Positions 1-7,697 of a DNA stretch of 28,050 nucleotides are shown piece by piece. Both the position numbers and the translations under genes were made by a program. The notes under the pieces were generated by a model, which saw nothing but the letters and a program-made list of their open reading frames with translations, did not search any database and had not been told where the DNA came from. The DNA is taken from assembly GCA_050123335.1 (NCBI GenBank), contig JASFHH010000020.1:1-28050 (forward strand), in the 5' to 3' direction. This DNA comes from JASFHF01 sp050123335 (GTDB lineage Bacteria > Pseudomonadota > Gammaproteobacteria > UBA12402). Position 1 is the first letter of the stretch; every line of letters begins with the position of its first letter.

Positions 1-739
1 GAAAAGTTACACCATGTTTTTTTACGAATTCATATGCATCATCGATGCGTTGTTGCTTAATATTACGACCACGATCGATAATCCACGCTTGATCAATTTT
101 ATGTTCGGTAAAACCATGCTGATTAAGCAAGCGTGGACCAAAATAACCATTAATCATCCCCATTGAAGTATCACCAAACATTAACGCTAAAATTCTACGT
201 TGTTTAATCTCCGCGAAAACTTGATTCGCAATTTTTTGTGCCACATCTGGAATATTTGCTTGATAAGAAATTTCACTTTCCGAATAATTAATGCATCCAT
301 TTTCATACCATTCGGAAAGACGCCGCATAAAATTTTTGTCATTACACCAATCTTCCGCCGCTGACCAAATACGACTGCATTTGCGATTTACGCTTTCCAA
401 ACATGCCGCTGTATTTAACAATCCAACCAAACCTGGCCAAGTACCAGAAAAATTACTCACCAACAACAAAGGATTATCTTTGCCAACCACTCCATCAGTT
501 GTGTGCGGCCCATAAACCCAATGCGCATAAATTCCAATTAACGGATCATCAATATTGCTTAGCTTCTCGATTGCTTCGTTAGGCTTGGTGATATAGCCTT
601 TAATGCGGTAAGGATCGGCACCTAGTTTTTTTAATGCCTTTTCAAGCTGCTGCGTCGCAGCTTCAACTTCCGGTAACGCATCTTTATTCGGTAATTCCCG
701 ATAGTCCCCCGGCCAAAATACGGCTATTTTCTTCCCCAT
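1..739 (-). CDS. L-fucose isomerase-like protein (5' part, truncated by window edge)
   Basis: This minus-strand reading frame starts at ATG 739 and stays open to base 1, giving about 246 codons; the C-terminal part lies outside the window. A good Shine-Dalgarno (AAAGGAG) sits just upstream of the ATG. The protein begins MGKKIAVFWPGDYRE. Two stretches recall the N-terminal domains of L-fucose isomerase (FucI): NFSGTWPG near residues 96-103 (FucI has GFNGTERPG) and GDTSMGM near 189-195 (FucI has GGVSMGI), followed by an Asp/Arg-rich helix resembling the FucI region after SMG. FucI interconverts an aldose (L-fucose) and a ketose (L-fuculose) in the cytosol. The catalytic C-terminal domain is not visible, so substrate and activity cannot be judged. 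It could be a divergent family member with another role. It is divergent from the LRR gene at 986. Confidence 0.65.
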   Translation of the reverse strand, partial: MGKKIAVFWPGDYRELPNKDALPEVEAATQQLEKALKKLGADPYRIKGYITKPNEAIEKLSNIDDPLIGIYAHWVYGPHTTDGVVGKDNPLLLVSNFSGTWPGLVGLLNTAACLESVNRKCSRIWSAAEDWCNDKNFMRRLSEWYENGCINYSESEISYQANIPDVAQKIANQVFAEIKQRRILALMFGDTSMGMINGYFGPRLLNQHGFTEHKIDQAWIIDRGRNIKQQRIDDAYEFVKKHGVTF

Positions 740-868
740 TTTTAAGCTCCTTTTACAATTTATTATATTTATTTTACCTCACTTTTTTACCCAAAAACAC
801 TAATTACACCACGCTCACTCGTATAACTCATTAATTATTCGTAAAGGTATTTGTGCAAACTTTGATCT

Positions 869-901
869 CTTAAGAAAACCTTAAGATTGAGCACCTATAA
901 T
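869..901 (+). promoter_or_regulatory. PmrA-box-like direct repeat with -10 element, driving the LRR gene
   Basis: CTTAAG occurs at 869-874 and again at 880-885, an exact 11-bp period (N5 spacer AAAAC). A perfect TATAAT follows at 896-901, ten bases after the second half-site, so the box occupies the -35 region. This matches the PmrA response-regulator box (YTTAAK-N5-YTTAAK), which in Legionella and Coxiella controls many Dot/Icm effector genes and some dot/icm genes. Each half-site is itself palindromic, and the spacer read on the minus strand also fits, so PmrA could act leftward on the gene starting at 739. I see no acceptable -10 in that direction. Confidence 0.7.
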
Positions 902-902
902 T

Positions 903-943
903 AAAATTATTCATCTGAAATATAGCTAGATGAAAATAATTTT
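903..943 (+). promoter_or_regulatory. Imperfect inverted repeat in the predicted 5' leader of the LRR gene
   Basis: The arms 903-916 (AAAATTATTCATCT) and 928-943 (AGATGAAAATAATTTT) pair except for a two-base bulge, leaving an 11-base loop. The repeat begins right after the -10 element and spans the expected start point and early leader. It could be an operator or a weak RNA hairpin. There is no run of T that would make it an intrinsic terminator. Confidence 0.4.
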
Positions 944-985
944 AGGACACATAATTTTTAATAAAAAGAAGAATAAGAGGTAATT

Positions 986-2236
986 ATGTATAATAAGTAT
1001 AAACAATCACCTAAAGAAAAACCGATTAAGTTGGATGACCCTTCTAAAAAAACCGCGAATGAAATAGTGGAAATTGTCAAAGGCTCTAAAGGAAAGTTGC
1101 TTATCTTTAGCTTGAATTCACTTGATACAGAAATCAGCGACAAATCAATTAAAATTGCGTGCGATGAAATCTCACTTGAATTAGGCGAATACGATTCTTA
1201 CAAAATAAACTGTGATAAATTAGTAAAAATTGTTGGGGCTCTTAATAGAGAGTTACTTGATTTGAGTAACAATGAACTTTTTGCAATAACCGATGTTGAA
1301 TTGGCTAAAATTTTTAACAATCCGAATTTATGCCAATACAGCATTAGTAAAAAAACCTTTCATACATTAGTTAAAATTGTTGGGACATTTAATGGAAAAT
1401 CGCTCAATTTAAGTGACAATGATTGTCACAAAATAAGCGATGATAGATTAGCTAAACTTGTTAGAGCATTTAAGGGAGAACTTCTTAATTTGAGTAATAA
1501 TAAGCTCAACAGAAAAACCAGTAAAGAATTAGTTGAAATTGTTGGAGCATTTAAGGGAAAGTCGCTTAATTTAAACGGCAATAACCTCAGTAAAAAAACC
1601 ACTGATAAATTAATTAAAGTTGTTGAAGCTTTTAAAGGAGAATCGCTTAATCTGAGCAATAATAATCTTGGTAAAAAAACCACTGATAACTTAATTAAAA
1701 TCTTTAAAGCTATTCCACAAAAGGTCGCTACAATCAAAATTGATAATAATAAACTCTTTGTAGGCAAAAATGCTAAAGAAATAGATAAGATTCTTAATGC
1801 TTTAAATTATTTTACTAGCAGACACTCTAAGAAAAAAAACGGGATACTACATACAATCAAAAACTGTATTAGTTATTTAATCCCACCGAAACAAAAACCC
1901 AAACAAAAACCCATACCATTTAGAAACATAATCTTAAATGAAGATAATGGAGAAACAGACTTTACTCGGGCATTATTGCCAATGCTATCAGCTACTAGAT
2001 CGGAAGAAAACACATTCTACCGTTTACCACTTGAAATAATCTACGAAATTTTAAGCTATCTATTACCTCCCAAATCACAATCCAAATCACAATCAATGCC
2101 AACAAAACTAGTGGAAAATAAAATTTATAGTTTTTTTAGCAAAGGCGAGATGGAGAAAATGCGAGGGGAATCAATTAAAAATCCAAAAGGAAAAGAAGCC
2201 AAAACATTAAAAAAGCTTTATATAAGAATAAAGTAA
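986..2236 (+). CDS. Leucine-rich-repeat protein with F-box-like motif; candidate Dot/Icm effector
   Basis: This is a 416-residue protein with ATG at 986 and Shine-Dalgarno TAAGAGG five bases upstream. It has no signal peptide or membrane segment. Residues 139-246 hold four consecutive 27-residue repeats of the type SLNLSNNNLGKKTTDNLIKI (LxLxxNxL core plus helix), with weaker repeats near 90 and a last strand near 250; this is an LRR fold. A Lys/Pro/Gln linker (300-312) follows, then LPLEIIYEILSYL at about 347-359, which resembles the core of eukaryotic F-boxes (LPxEIxxxILxxL) that bind Skp1. The C-terminal 30 residues are charged and hydrophilic, with several Glu, as is common for Dot/Icm translocation signals. 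Eukaryotic-like domains, a PmrA-box promoter and the adjacent secretion system together suggest an injected effector acting in host ubiquitination. That role is inference. LRR followed by F-box is the reverse of the usual eukaryotic order. Confidence 0.75.
   Translation: MYNKYKQSPKEKPIKLDDPSKKTANEIVEIVKGSKGKLLIFSLNSLDTEISDKSIKIACDEISLELGEYDSYKINCDKLVKIVGALNRELLDLSNNELFAITDVELAKIFNNPNLCQYSISKKTFHTLVKIVGTFNGKSLNLSDNDCHKISDDRLAKLVRAFKGELLNLSNNKLNRKTSKELVEIVGAFKGKSLNLNGNNLSKKTTDKLIKVVEAFKGESLNLSNNNLGKKTTDNLIKIFKAIPQKVATIKIDNNKLFVGKNAKEIDKILNALNYFTSRHSKKKNGILHTIKNCISYLIPPKQKPKQKPIPFRNIILNEDNGETDFTRALLPMLSATRSEENTFYRLPLEIIYEILSYLLPPKSQSKSQSMPTKLVENKIYSFFSKGEMEKMRGESIKNPKGKEAKTLKKLYIRIK
1400..1723 (+). 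repeat. Four 81-bp tandem coding repeats (LRR units)
   Basis: Units of 81 bp (27 codons) starting near 1400, 1481, 1562 and 1643 encode residues 139-246 of the LRR protein. The last two units are very similar in DNA, sharing runs such as AAAAAAACCACTGATAA, which suggests recent unit duplication. Copy number may vary between strains. Confidence 0.65.
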
Positions 2237-2239
2237 ATA

Positions 2240-2256
2240 TATGTTTGCCAAACATA
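2240..2256 (+). terminator. Short perfect palindrome after the LRR gene, weak terminator candidate
   Basis: TATGTTTG at 2240-2247 and CAAACATA at 2249-2256 are perfect inverted arms around one base, four bases after the LRR stop codon. Downstream there is only a short T run (TTTT near 2263), so termination would be weak. It could instead be a protein-binding site between the convergent LRR and ATPase genes. Confidence 0.35.
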
Positions 2257-2291
2257 CGATAATTTTAACTTAAAATAGCTTCATCAAATCC

Positions 2292-2362
2292 TACAACAAA
2301 TACTTAACATTCGGATTTGCGGTATAAGCGGTGATAATTTCTTCGACTAGTTAATCGACCAT
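2292..2362 (-). pseudogene. Decayed 71-bp copy of the icmB 3' end
   Basis: This stretch aligns without gaps to 3578-3648, the end of icmB, with 66 of 71 bases identical by my count. Read on the minus strand it gives M-V-D-stop-L-V-E-E-I-I-T-A-Y-T-A-N-P-N-V-K-Y-L, then L and TAG. Real icmB has CAA (Gln) where the copy has TAA. Two of the five differences are silent third-position changes. It lies just beyond the ATPase stop codon, so the ATPase gene sits between two direct repeats. Confidence 0.85.
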
Positions 2363-2374
2363 AACTTACGTTTT

Positions 2375-3502
2375 TTACATAAACAAATATTCAATTAATG
2401 GGTCAAGAACTTGATATTTGCCTTCTGCATTAACATATAAATAGTCCATTATTTTTAATTTTTCAAGCGCCTGTATTACACTAGATGATGACATTTTTGT
2501 AAGATGCAAGAACTCTTTACTAGTGGGCAAATGCTCTCTGCCATACTTCGATATTGCAATTACAACTTTAGCCTGATTCCTGCTCAACTGATCTAAATCA
2601 GCCATTACCCTGCTTTTTTCTTCTTGTGCATATTTCCCCCATTCCGCGATAATTTTTGATGCCGTTGGAGGTTTATTTTCATACCACAATCTATGACATA
2701 ATACGTTTAAATAATACGGGTGCTGTATTACCAACTCAAAAATTTCATCCATAGCTTCTGCAGTTAATCGCTTGCCCCACCGTTTTTCAGCTTTTTTCTG
2801 AATAAACGGTATATAATCTTTTTTGTCTATGCGGTCTAATATGATTTTATCGCATAAATTATAAAAAGGCCTTTTGCGATCATCAAATATTAAATTCAGC
2901 ATATGCCGATTACTTCCAGAAAAAATAAAACATATGTTTTTAGTTTGCTGTGCTATATTTCGTAGCGCCCCCTCAATTGTTATAGAATCAGAAATTTCTC
3001 CGATTCGCTGGAACTCATCAATAAATAAAACAACTTTTTTCTTTTTCTTTTGTAAAATTGCGTCCAAATTTCTTAAAGTTGTAAGTATTAATTTTCCCGA
3101 TGATTTTCGCGCTCCGAGAAATTCAACTTTAATTTCTGCGCCTTTAAATCTAAAACTAATGCTTAAGTTTGCAAAAAAATCCGCAACAAATTTAAAAGCT
3201 TTTTTAGGCATGGATTCTAATTTATATAATACATTTCCTATACCGTTAAGAATGGCGCTGCTTACCCCTTGCTCATCCATTTCCGCATATAAATCAATAT
3301 AGGCAAAAATTATTTGATGTTTACGCAAAACATTAAGCACCAAACTTGTTTTTCCATAACGCCGAGGAGAAGTTACCAGGGTGGCCACAACTGACTTTAT
3401 ATTATTCGTCAAACGCGCCTGCTCATGTACTCTATTACAGAAATTATTACCTAATGCTACTCCCCGCGGGAAAAATTCACTTTCTTCTCTCTTTAAAGAC
3501 AT
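2375..3502 (-). CDS. AAA+ / archaeal-type ATPase with C-terminal winged-helix domain
   Basis: A 375-residue protein. The nucleotide-binding domain has Walker A TSPRRYGKTSL (44-54; the RR before GKTSL is typical of the archaeal ATPase family, Pfam ATPase_2), Walker B VVLFIDEF (157-164) after a poly-Lys stretch, and a sensor-like IFSGSNRHML near 195. The last ~80 residues (SRNQAKVVIAISKYG... to the end) look like a winged helix that could bind DNA. No membrane segment is seen. Family members are poorly characterised STAND-like ATPases, often in mobile or accessory DNA. The gene lies between the two icmB 3'-end repeats, reads in the icmB direction, and has its own promoter with palindromic operator sites. 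It occupies the place where tphA/icmF/icmH follow icmB in Legionella. I do not infer a secretion role. No integrase or transposase accompanies it. Confidence 0.8.
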   Translation of the reverse strand: MSLKREESEFFPRGVALGNNFCNRVHEQARLTNNIKSVVATLVTSPRRYGKTSLVLNVLRKHQIIFAYIDLYAEMDEQGVSSAILNGIGNVLYKLESMPKKAFKFVADFFANLSISFRFKGAEIKVEFLGARKSSGKLILTTLRNLDAILQKKKKKVVLFIDEFQRIGEISDSITIEGALRNIAQQTKNICFIFSGSNRHMLNLIFDDRKRPFYNLCDKIILDRIDKKDYIPFIQKKAEKRWGKRLTAEAMDEIFELVIQHPYYLNVLCHRLWYENKPPTASKIIAEWGKYAQEEKSRVMADLDQLSRNQAKVVIAISKYGREHLPTSKEFLHLTKMSSSSVIQALEKLKIMDYLYVNAEGKYQVLDPLIEYLFM

Positions 3503-3515
3503 TGCCTTTTCTCTT

Positions 3516-3563
3516 AACTCATAATATATGAGTTATAATATATGAGTTATATAGCGGTGTCAA
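3516..3563 (-). promoter_or_regulatory. ATPase promoter overlapped by palindromic operator-like sites
   Basis: On the minus strand a perfect -35 TTGACA (3563-3558) is followed by a 17-base spacer and a -10 TATTAT (3540-3535). Three copies of one 8-base half-site overlie it: TATGAGTT at 3541-3548 (in the spacer) and 3527-3534 (just past the -10), and the inverted AACTCATA at 3516-3523. The inner two form a perfect palindrome around ATA, placed over the expected start point. The layout is that of a repressor operator, and the ATPase's own winged helix is one possible ligand. Confidence 0.65.
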
Positions 3564-3576
3564 TATTTAATCATAC

Positions 3577-6500
3577 TTACGACAAATACTTAACATTCGG
3601 ATTCGCAGTATAAGCGGTGATAATTTCTTCGACTAGTTGATCGATCATGCTAATTTTGGCTGCGTCTTCGATAAATCCTTGTTCTTCTTTTATTTTAGCC
3701 AAACGTCTTTCTAGTATCGCTCTAACCGAACCAGCAGGGAATAAATTGGCAAGTACTCGTCTTGCTTCGATTGGTCCTAAACGTTGATAAAGTTTGTTAC
3801 GTAAATTCGCATCTTCTGCTGTAGTACTAAATGCCCATAATTCAACCGGGCCAATAGTGTTAGTTAACAACTGAATATTCAATCCGTGCTTAGTTGAAAA
3901 CTGTGCTAAGAATGTTGCACCACCTTCACGCGGACCATGTACGCGAGTTCTCAACGCATTTTGTGCGGTTTGCGATAGACCAAACACTTCAGCAGAATGT
4001 TTGATTGCCTGCATAGGTCCGGCATCCATAATAAATATTGATGTCGCAAACTCTACCATGATTTTGTCAAAATCATCCAACGACTGTGAAATCAATGCAA
4101 TTTGCACATTCCATTTACGACCTTCGCGCATATCAATTACAACCTGATCGCGAATCGCTTGGGTTTTTGAAGTGCGATGAAATTCATCGTAAACTAAACG
4201 TTTAGGATCATCACGAATTTCAGCAATTCTTTCGCTATGATAACTTTGATATTGAGCTGGCATTTCGGTTATATTATCTTCAGTCAAATAATAATGTCTT
4301 GCCAAAACATAACGCGCCAACATATACATAACTGCAGTTTGCCTGTCCGCTGCATCGCCGCCACTTTTTGCAACTTCATCCAGATCAAGCGAAACAACTC
4401 GCGCATCACCAATATCAAAACTAGTAATACGCGATAAAATTGGATATTCACGCACCGCGCTGGAAATCATTCGGCCAAAAGTAGCAATTAACGGTTCACC
4501 GGTTGGCGCCTTAACTTGTCCATATAAATCTTCAATTGCCTGAATACGACAAATTGAAACTGCATCGGCAATTAACGGCATTGCATAACGCTGCGCTAAC
4601 ATTGCTTCATGCACAAATCCTGCAACAAACAATGCATCGGTAATTTCCCACCAAGTGGTATGTTCATCCATCACAAAGCCAATTTCTTCCAAAATACCAT
4701 CAATTACTGATTCCATTCCCGCGGTATAAACTCGCGGACTCGCTTCGTCAGCAAAATGTTTATATAGCTCATCCACCACTAAACCAGCCATATCTGAAAT
4801 GCCATCGTAAGGTTTAGCTGCACCAAGTGGCGTGGCTAATAAAGAAAGAAAATTAACTAAAAAACTACGTTCTTGCGCTGTAGGATAACGACATCCTAAC
4901 TGCGTATCGAATGGATTGATTGAATATTCTGGAGTCATACGCAAACGGTGATAAGCGACATAATGTCTTTTTTCTTCTGGTAATGCTTCCTGAAGTAAAG
5001 AAATAAGTCCACTACTTGAAGGCCCAATATCAATAATTGCAATTCGTGGCAAACGCTGAATTCCTGGCGCCAAACATAAACCTAAATTAATTGTGTTCGA
5101 CAATACTGATTTACCTGAACCAGGTCGCGCATAAAATAAATCAATCCAAGTAGTTTGTTGGCTCGATCCAGGCTGATAAGGCCAAGGCTTACCATCTGGA
5201 GAACGCAATAATACCGCACCACTTTTCCAGGGCGATGCAGGACGCGTAAACGGCAACATATAAATAACATCAGATAAAGGCGCAGCTGAAGCAGTCGCAA
5301 CACTTTCGGTGGTAACACCTAACATACTTGATACAGTTCCAGCAAAAGCATCACCACAAATTTCTGAAACTTCACATGTGCCCCATCCTTCAATCGCGCG
5401 TGCAAGCTCAGCGGCACGCATACGTAATAAATTTCTATCCCCAACGGTAGCCCAAGTTGATAGCGCAACTCGCAATTTTACTACTGCGTCATCGGTATTA
5501 ACTTCTACATATTGCAGCATTTGTGCAGCATTACTTAATAATTTATTTTGCGGTGAAGCAAAACTTAAGATTGCCGCAATCACCGATTTTAATCTGATAG
5601 CTCCCATTCCGCCGCCTTCAACAAAAAATGAAATTCTCCATGGAATTTGAGCTGCAATAACCCGATTAAATAAATGGAAAAACGGTTTGATATCTTGCGG
5701 AAATAATTCGATAAAAACTGAAGTATAAATACGATCGCCAATCTGACAAGCTTTTAAATCTAAATTTTCTGCGTCTCGCGGTAAAATTTGTTTTGCGAGT
5801 GTCGGCCACATCAATCCAGACGCTTCACCAATAGTTCTTTTTACATCTCGTACTGGGATTTTATCACCCGGTAATACCGGCCGCCAATCTCGCGCGGTAA
5901 ATTCCGGATCGGTAGTTTCGCGCATTGCTTTAACTGCATCATGTACTTCCAATAACTGCGCATCAAGACCTAAAGTATCAAAATCATGCACAATTGATTT
6001 TACTAATGAATTATGATGATCTCGTATTTCGGGAATTGCCGCTAAGATATTTTGCGCATCTTTTAGTGGGGGAATTTTTCCTTTGCTAATAAACTTTCCT
6101 TTTTCTTTCATCGCACGCTTAAGTTGTTCGCTCGATAATACAAATGGCCGTGTCCATAATGCTAAGTATAATCTTTCCCGCCCACAATATTGTGACAAAT
6201 AATTTACTCTTTCATTAAATAAATCTTTTAAATTTAGTTCTAATCGTTTTGCAGTATTTTCTGCTGCAAATAAAATTTCTTTTAATTCTTCATCTACTCC
6301 TTCTTTATCATAAGAAAAGAAAAACTGAAAAGCATTCCCAGGATTTTTCATGTTCGCCTGAAAGGCCAAGGAAATTCCTTCATGAATTCGATCAAACTCT
6401 TCGGATCCCATTAAATGGGTAATGCCTTCTAACTTAATAATAGACATTAATGAACCATCATGGCCCACTAAAGTATAAGTATCATCAGCAGTTTCAAGAG

Positions 6501-6594
6501 CGCAATATGACTCTGTTGTTTGTTTTAAAGAAGAACTTAACCACGCAAGAAAAGTATCAATGTTATCAAATAATGCCTGAACAAAATTCGCCAT
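3577..6594 (-). CDS. icmB: IcmB/DotO, Dot/Icm type IVB secretion ATPase (VirB4-like)
   Basis: A 1005-residue protein, close to the ~1009 residues of Legionella IcmB. It is the VirB4-type cytoplasmic ATPase that energises assembly and transport by the Dot/Icm machine at the inner membrane, where it forms the hexameric base with DotB. Walker A is YARPGSGKSVL (about 488-498) and Walker B RLVYDEFH (about 799-806), in a FtsK/HerA-like fold in the C-terminal half. The N-terminal ~300 residues are the VirB4-type membrane-proximal domain. ATG 6594 follows a CGGAGA ribosome site that touches a 27-bp inverted repeat. It is the last dot/icm gene here; its final 71 bases are duplicated at 2292-2362 beyond the ATPase gene. 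Confidence 0.95.
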   Translation of the reverse strand: MANFVQALFDNIDTFLAWLSSSLKQTTESYCALETADDTYTLVGHDGSLMSIIKLEGITHLMGSEEFDRIHEGISLAFQANMKNPGNAFQFFFSYDKEGVDEELKEILFAAENTAKRLELNLKDLFNERVNYLSQYCGRERLYLALWTRPFVLSSEQLKRAMKEKGKFISKGKIPPLKDAQNILAAIPEIRDHHNSLVKSIVHDFDTLGLDAQLLEVHDAVKAMRETTDPEFTARDWRPVLPGDKIPVRDVKRTIGEASGLMWPTLAKQILPRDAENLDLKACQIGDRIYTSVFIELFPQDIKPFFHLFNRVIAAQIPWRISFFVEGGGMGAIRLKSVIAAILSFASPQNKLLSNAAQMLQYVEVNTDDAVVKLRVALSTWATVGDRNLLRMRAAELARAIEGWGTCEVSEICGDAFAGTVSSMLGVTTESVATASAAPLSDVIYMLPFTRPASPWKSGAVLLRSPDGKPWPYQPGSSQQTTWIDLFYARPGSGKSVLSNTINLGLCLAPGIQRLPRIAIIDIGPSSSGLISLLQEALPEEKRHYVAYHRLRMTPEYSINPFDTQLGCRYPTAQERSFLVNFLSLLATPLGAAKPYDGISDMAGLVVDELYKHFADEASPRVYTAGMESVIDGILEEIGFVMDEHTTWWEITDALFVAGFVHEAMLAQRYAMPLIADAVSICRIQAIEDLYGQVKAPTGEPLIATFGRMISSAVREYPILSRITSFDIGDARVVSLDLDEVAKSGGDAADRQTAVMYMLARYVLARHYYLTEDNITEMPAQYQSYHSERIAEIRDDPKRLVYDEFHRTSKTQAIRDQVVIDMREGRKWNVQIALISQSLDDFDKIMVEFATSIFIMDAGPMQAIKHSAEVFGLSQTAQNALRTRVHGPREGGATFLAQFSTKHGLNIQLLTNTIGPVELWAFSTTAEDANLRNKLYQRLGPIEARRVLANLFPAGSVRAILERRLAKIKEEQGFIEDAAKISMIDQLVEEIITAYTANPNVKYLS
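3578..3648 (-). repeat. 71-bp direct repeat, icmB-resident copy
   Basis: This is the functional partner of the decayed copy at 2292-2362; the two start points are 1286 bp apart in the same orientation. It encodes the last 23 codons of icmB and part of the stop codon. Direct repeats at the 3' end of a gene are typical of site-specific or homologous insertions that rebuild the target gene's end. Confidence 0.8.
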
Positions 6595-6605
6595 AAATAT
6601 CTCCG

Positions 6606-6668
6606 GGTGTCAAATCTAGACTTGAGACTTGATTTGGCTTGTCAAGTCTCAAGTCTAGATTTGACACC
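6606..6668. repeat. Perfect 27-bp inverted repeat with GGTGTC/GACACC ends, between icmJ and icmB
   Basis: The arms 6606-6632 and 6642-6668 are exact reverse complements around a 9-base loop (TTTGGCTTG). The outer ends are GGTGTCAAATC and GATTTGACACC. Within each arm an ACTTGA motif occurs twice (CTAGACTTGAGACTTGA). The right end overlaps the first base of the icmJ stop codon, and the left end touches the icmB Shine-Dalgarno, so a transcript hairpin would fill the whole junction. It may be a mobile palindromic element, an RNA processing site or a translation control for icmB. There is no T run, so it is not a standard terminator. Confidence 0.9.
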
Positions 6669-7279
6669 TATCCTAATTCTTGCGCTGCTGATGCTGCCCA
6701 AGTTTCTAATTGCTTTTTAAACTTCGCATATGTTGGCAATAAACGAAATTGTCTTAGTGCGTTTTTTAAAACATCTTGATCTTTTCCGCACTCTGCTATC
6801 ATTTGACCAAAAACATGTGGTCTACTCATCCCTTCACCAAACTTTTCTTCAATCGGCTGAGCACGAAATTTTAAATCACGATATACAGATTGTGCAACAT
6901 CACTATATCCCGCACCATTAGCCAAAGCACAAAAAATAACATGACAAAAACTATTTAATTCCGCTTGGCTCAACTCTGGAAGATAAATTAATTTTCCTCC
7001 GCCAAATCCGCCCTGCCCAACATTTTCAATGAAAAAACATTGTGCGCAAAAACAACATGCAGTTACCATATTGCTGAATTTATTATTGCGATAATTATCG
7101 TCGAGATTAATTACTTCTTGATACTGTTGCGCCTGAAAACCACAAAATTGACAAGTGTATGTATCACGTTGCCATACTTTATCACGCACAGCCCCAAAAG
7201 CCGTATCTGCCCTTCTTTTTTGGAAAAGCAAAAAGCTTTCAGGGTTTGTTGATAAATGTAAAGCAAACTTTTCCGCCAT
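6668..7279 (-). CDS. icmJ: IcmJ/DotN, zinc-binding subunit of the type IV coupling complex
   Basis: 203 residues (Legionella IcmJ ~208). DotN binds the C-terminal part of the coupling ATPase DotL and helps recruit IcmS/IcmW-bound effectors at the inner membrane. It resembles HNH-type zinc folds but is not known as a nuclease. Here C43-x-x-C46 (TCQFCG) and a CCFCAQC cluster (75-81) supply the zinc ligands. ATG 7279 lies 23 bases after the icmD stop. No membrane segment is seen, as expected for a cytosolic protein. Its position between icmD and icmB matches Legionella order. Confidence 0.93.
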   Translation of the reverse strand: MAEKFALHLSTNPESFLLFQKRRADTAFGAVRDKVWQRDTYTCQFCGFQAQQYQEVINLDDNYRNNKFSNMVTACCFCAQCFFIENVGQGGFGGGKLIYLPELSQAELNSFCHVIFCALANGAGYSDVAQSVYRDLKFRAQPIEEKFGEGMSRPHVFGQMIAECGKDQDVLKNALRQFRLLPTYAKFKKQLETWAASAAQELG

Positions 7280-7302
7280 TTAACGCCCACATTTCACTCG
7301 TG

Positions 7303-7671
7303 TTAGAAACTGATCACACCACTAATAATACCAGCTTCACTTAAACCCATTGATGTACCAGCGGCTTTAAATAATGCAGGTAAAAATAGCAATGCTACTG
7401 CAATAAACAACATTGCGATTGGTGTACCAATTGGAATTTGAGTTGGATTGTCTTTATGCTGCTTAAATTTCATGATTGAAGCAAAAGCAAAACCCAAACC
7501 TGCTAAAAATGAAGCTCCGGTTATTAATCTGGCAATGGCTGGGAAGTTGCCTACTAATGTTGATGCCATGTAACCAAACCCAGAATCATCAGCAAAAGCA
7601 AAACTAGCATAAAAACAGCTAAATGATAACACCGTCAATAATATGCTTTTTACAATTTTACAAATTTTCAT
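7303..7671 (-). CDS. icmD: IcmD/DotP, small Dot/Icm inner-membrane protein
   Basis: 122 residues (Legionella ~132). It has a classic signal peptide (residues 1-27, ending FAFA before DDSG), then two hydrophobic segments (about 37-62 and 83-105) around a short polar loop with KFKQHKDNPTQIPIGTP, the most recognisable part of the IcmD family. It is a core Dot/Icm membrane component whose exact role is unresolved. ATG 7671 has a GGGGGAAA ribosome site. It lies between icmC and icmJ with short gaps, as part of one operon. Confidence 0.88.
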   Translation of the reverse strand: MKICKIVKSILLTVLSFSCFYASFAFADDSGFGYMASTLVGNFPAIARLITGASFLAGLGFAFASIMKFKQHKDNPTQIPIGTPIAMLFIAVALLFLPALFKAAGTSMGLSEAGIISGVISF

Positions 7672-7697
7672 AATTTCCCCCGTTTTATTTCCTTAAT

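Noticed and set aside
739..885. Leftward use of the PmrA-like box for the fucose-isomerase-like gene
   Set aside because: The half-sites are symmetric, so this is possible, but no -10 is found at the right distance on that strand, whereas a perfect TATAAT lies correctly on the plus strand.
6606..6668. Intrinsic terminator between icmJ and icmB
   Set aside because: The stem is strong but is not followed by a T run in either direction, and the operon continues immediately with icmB.
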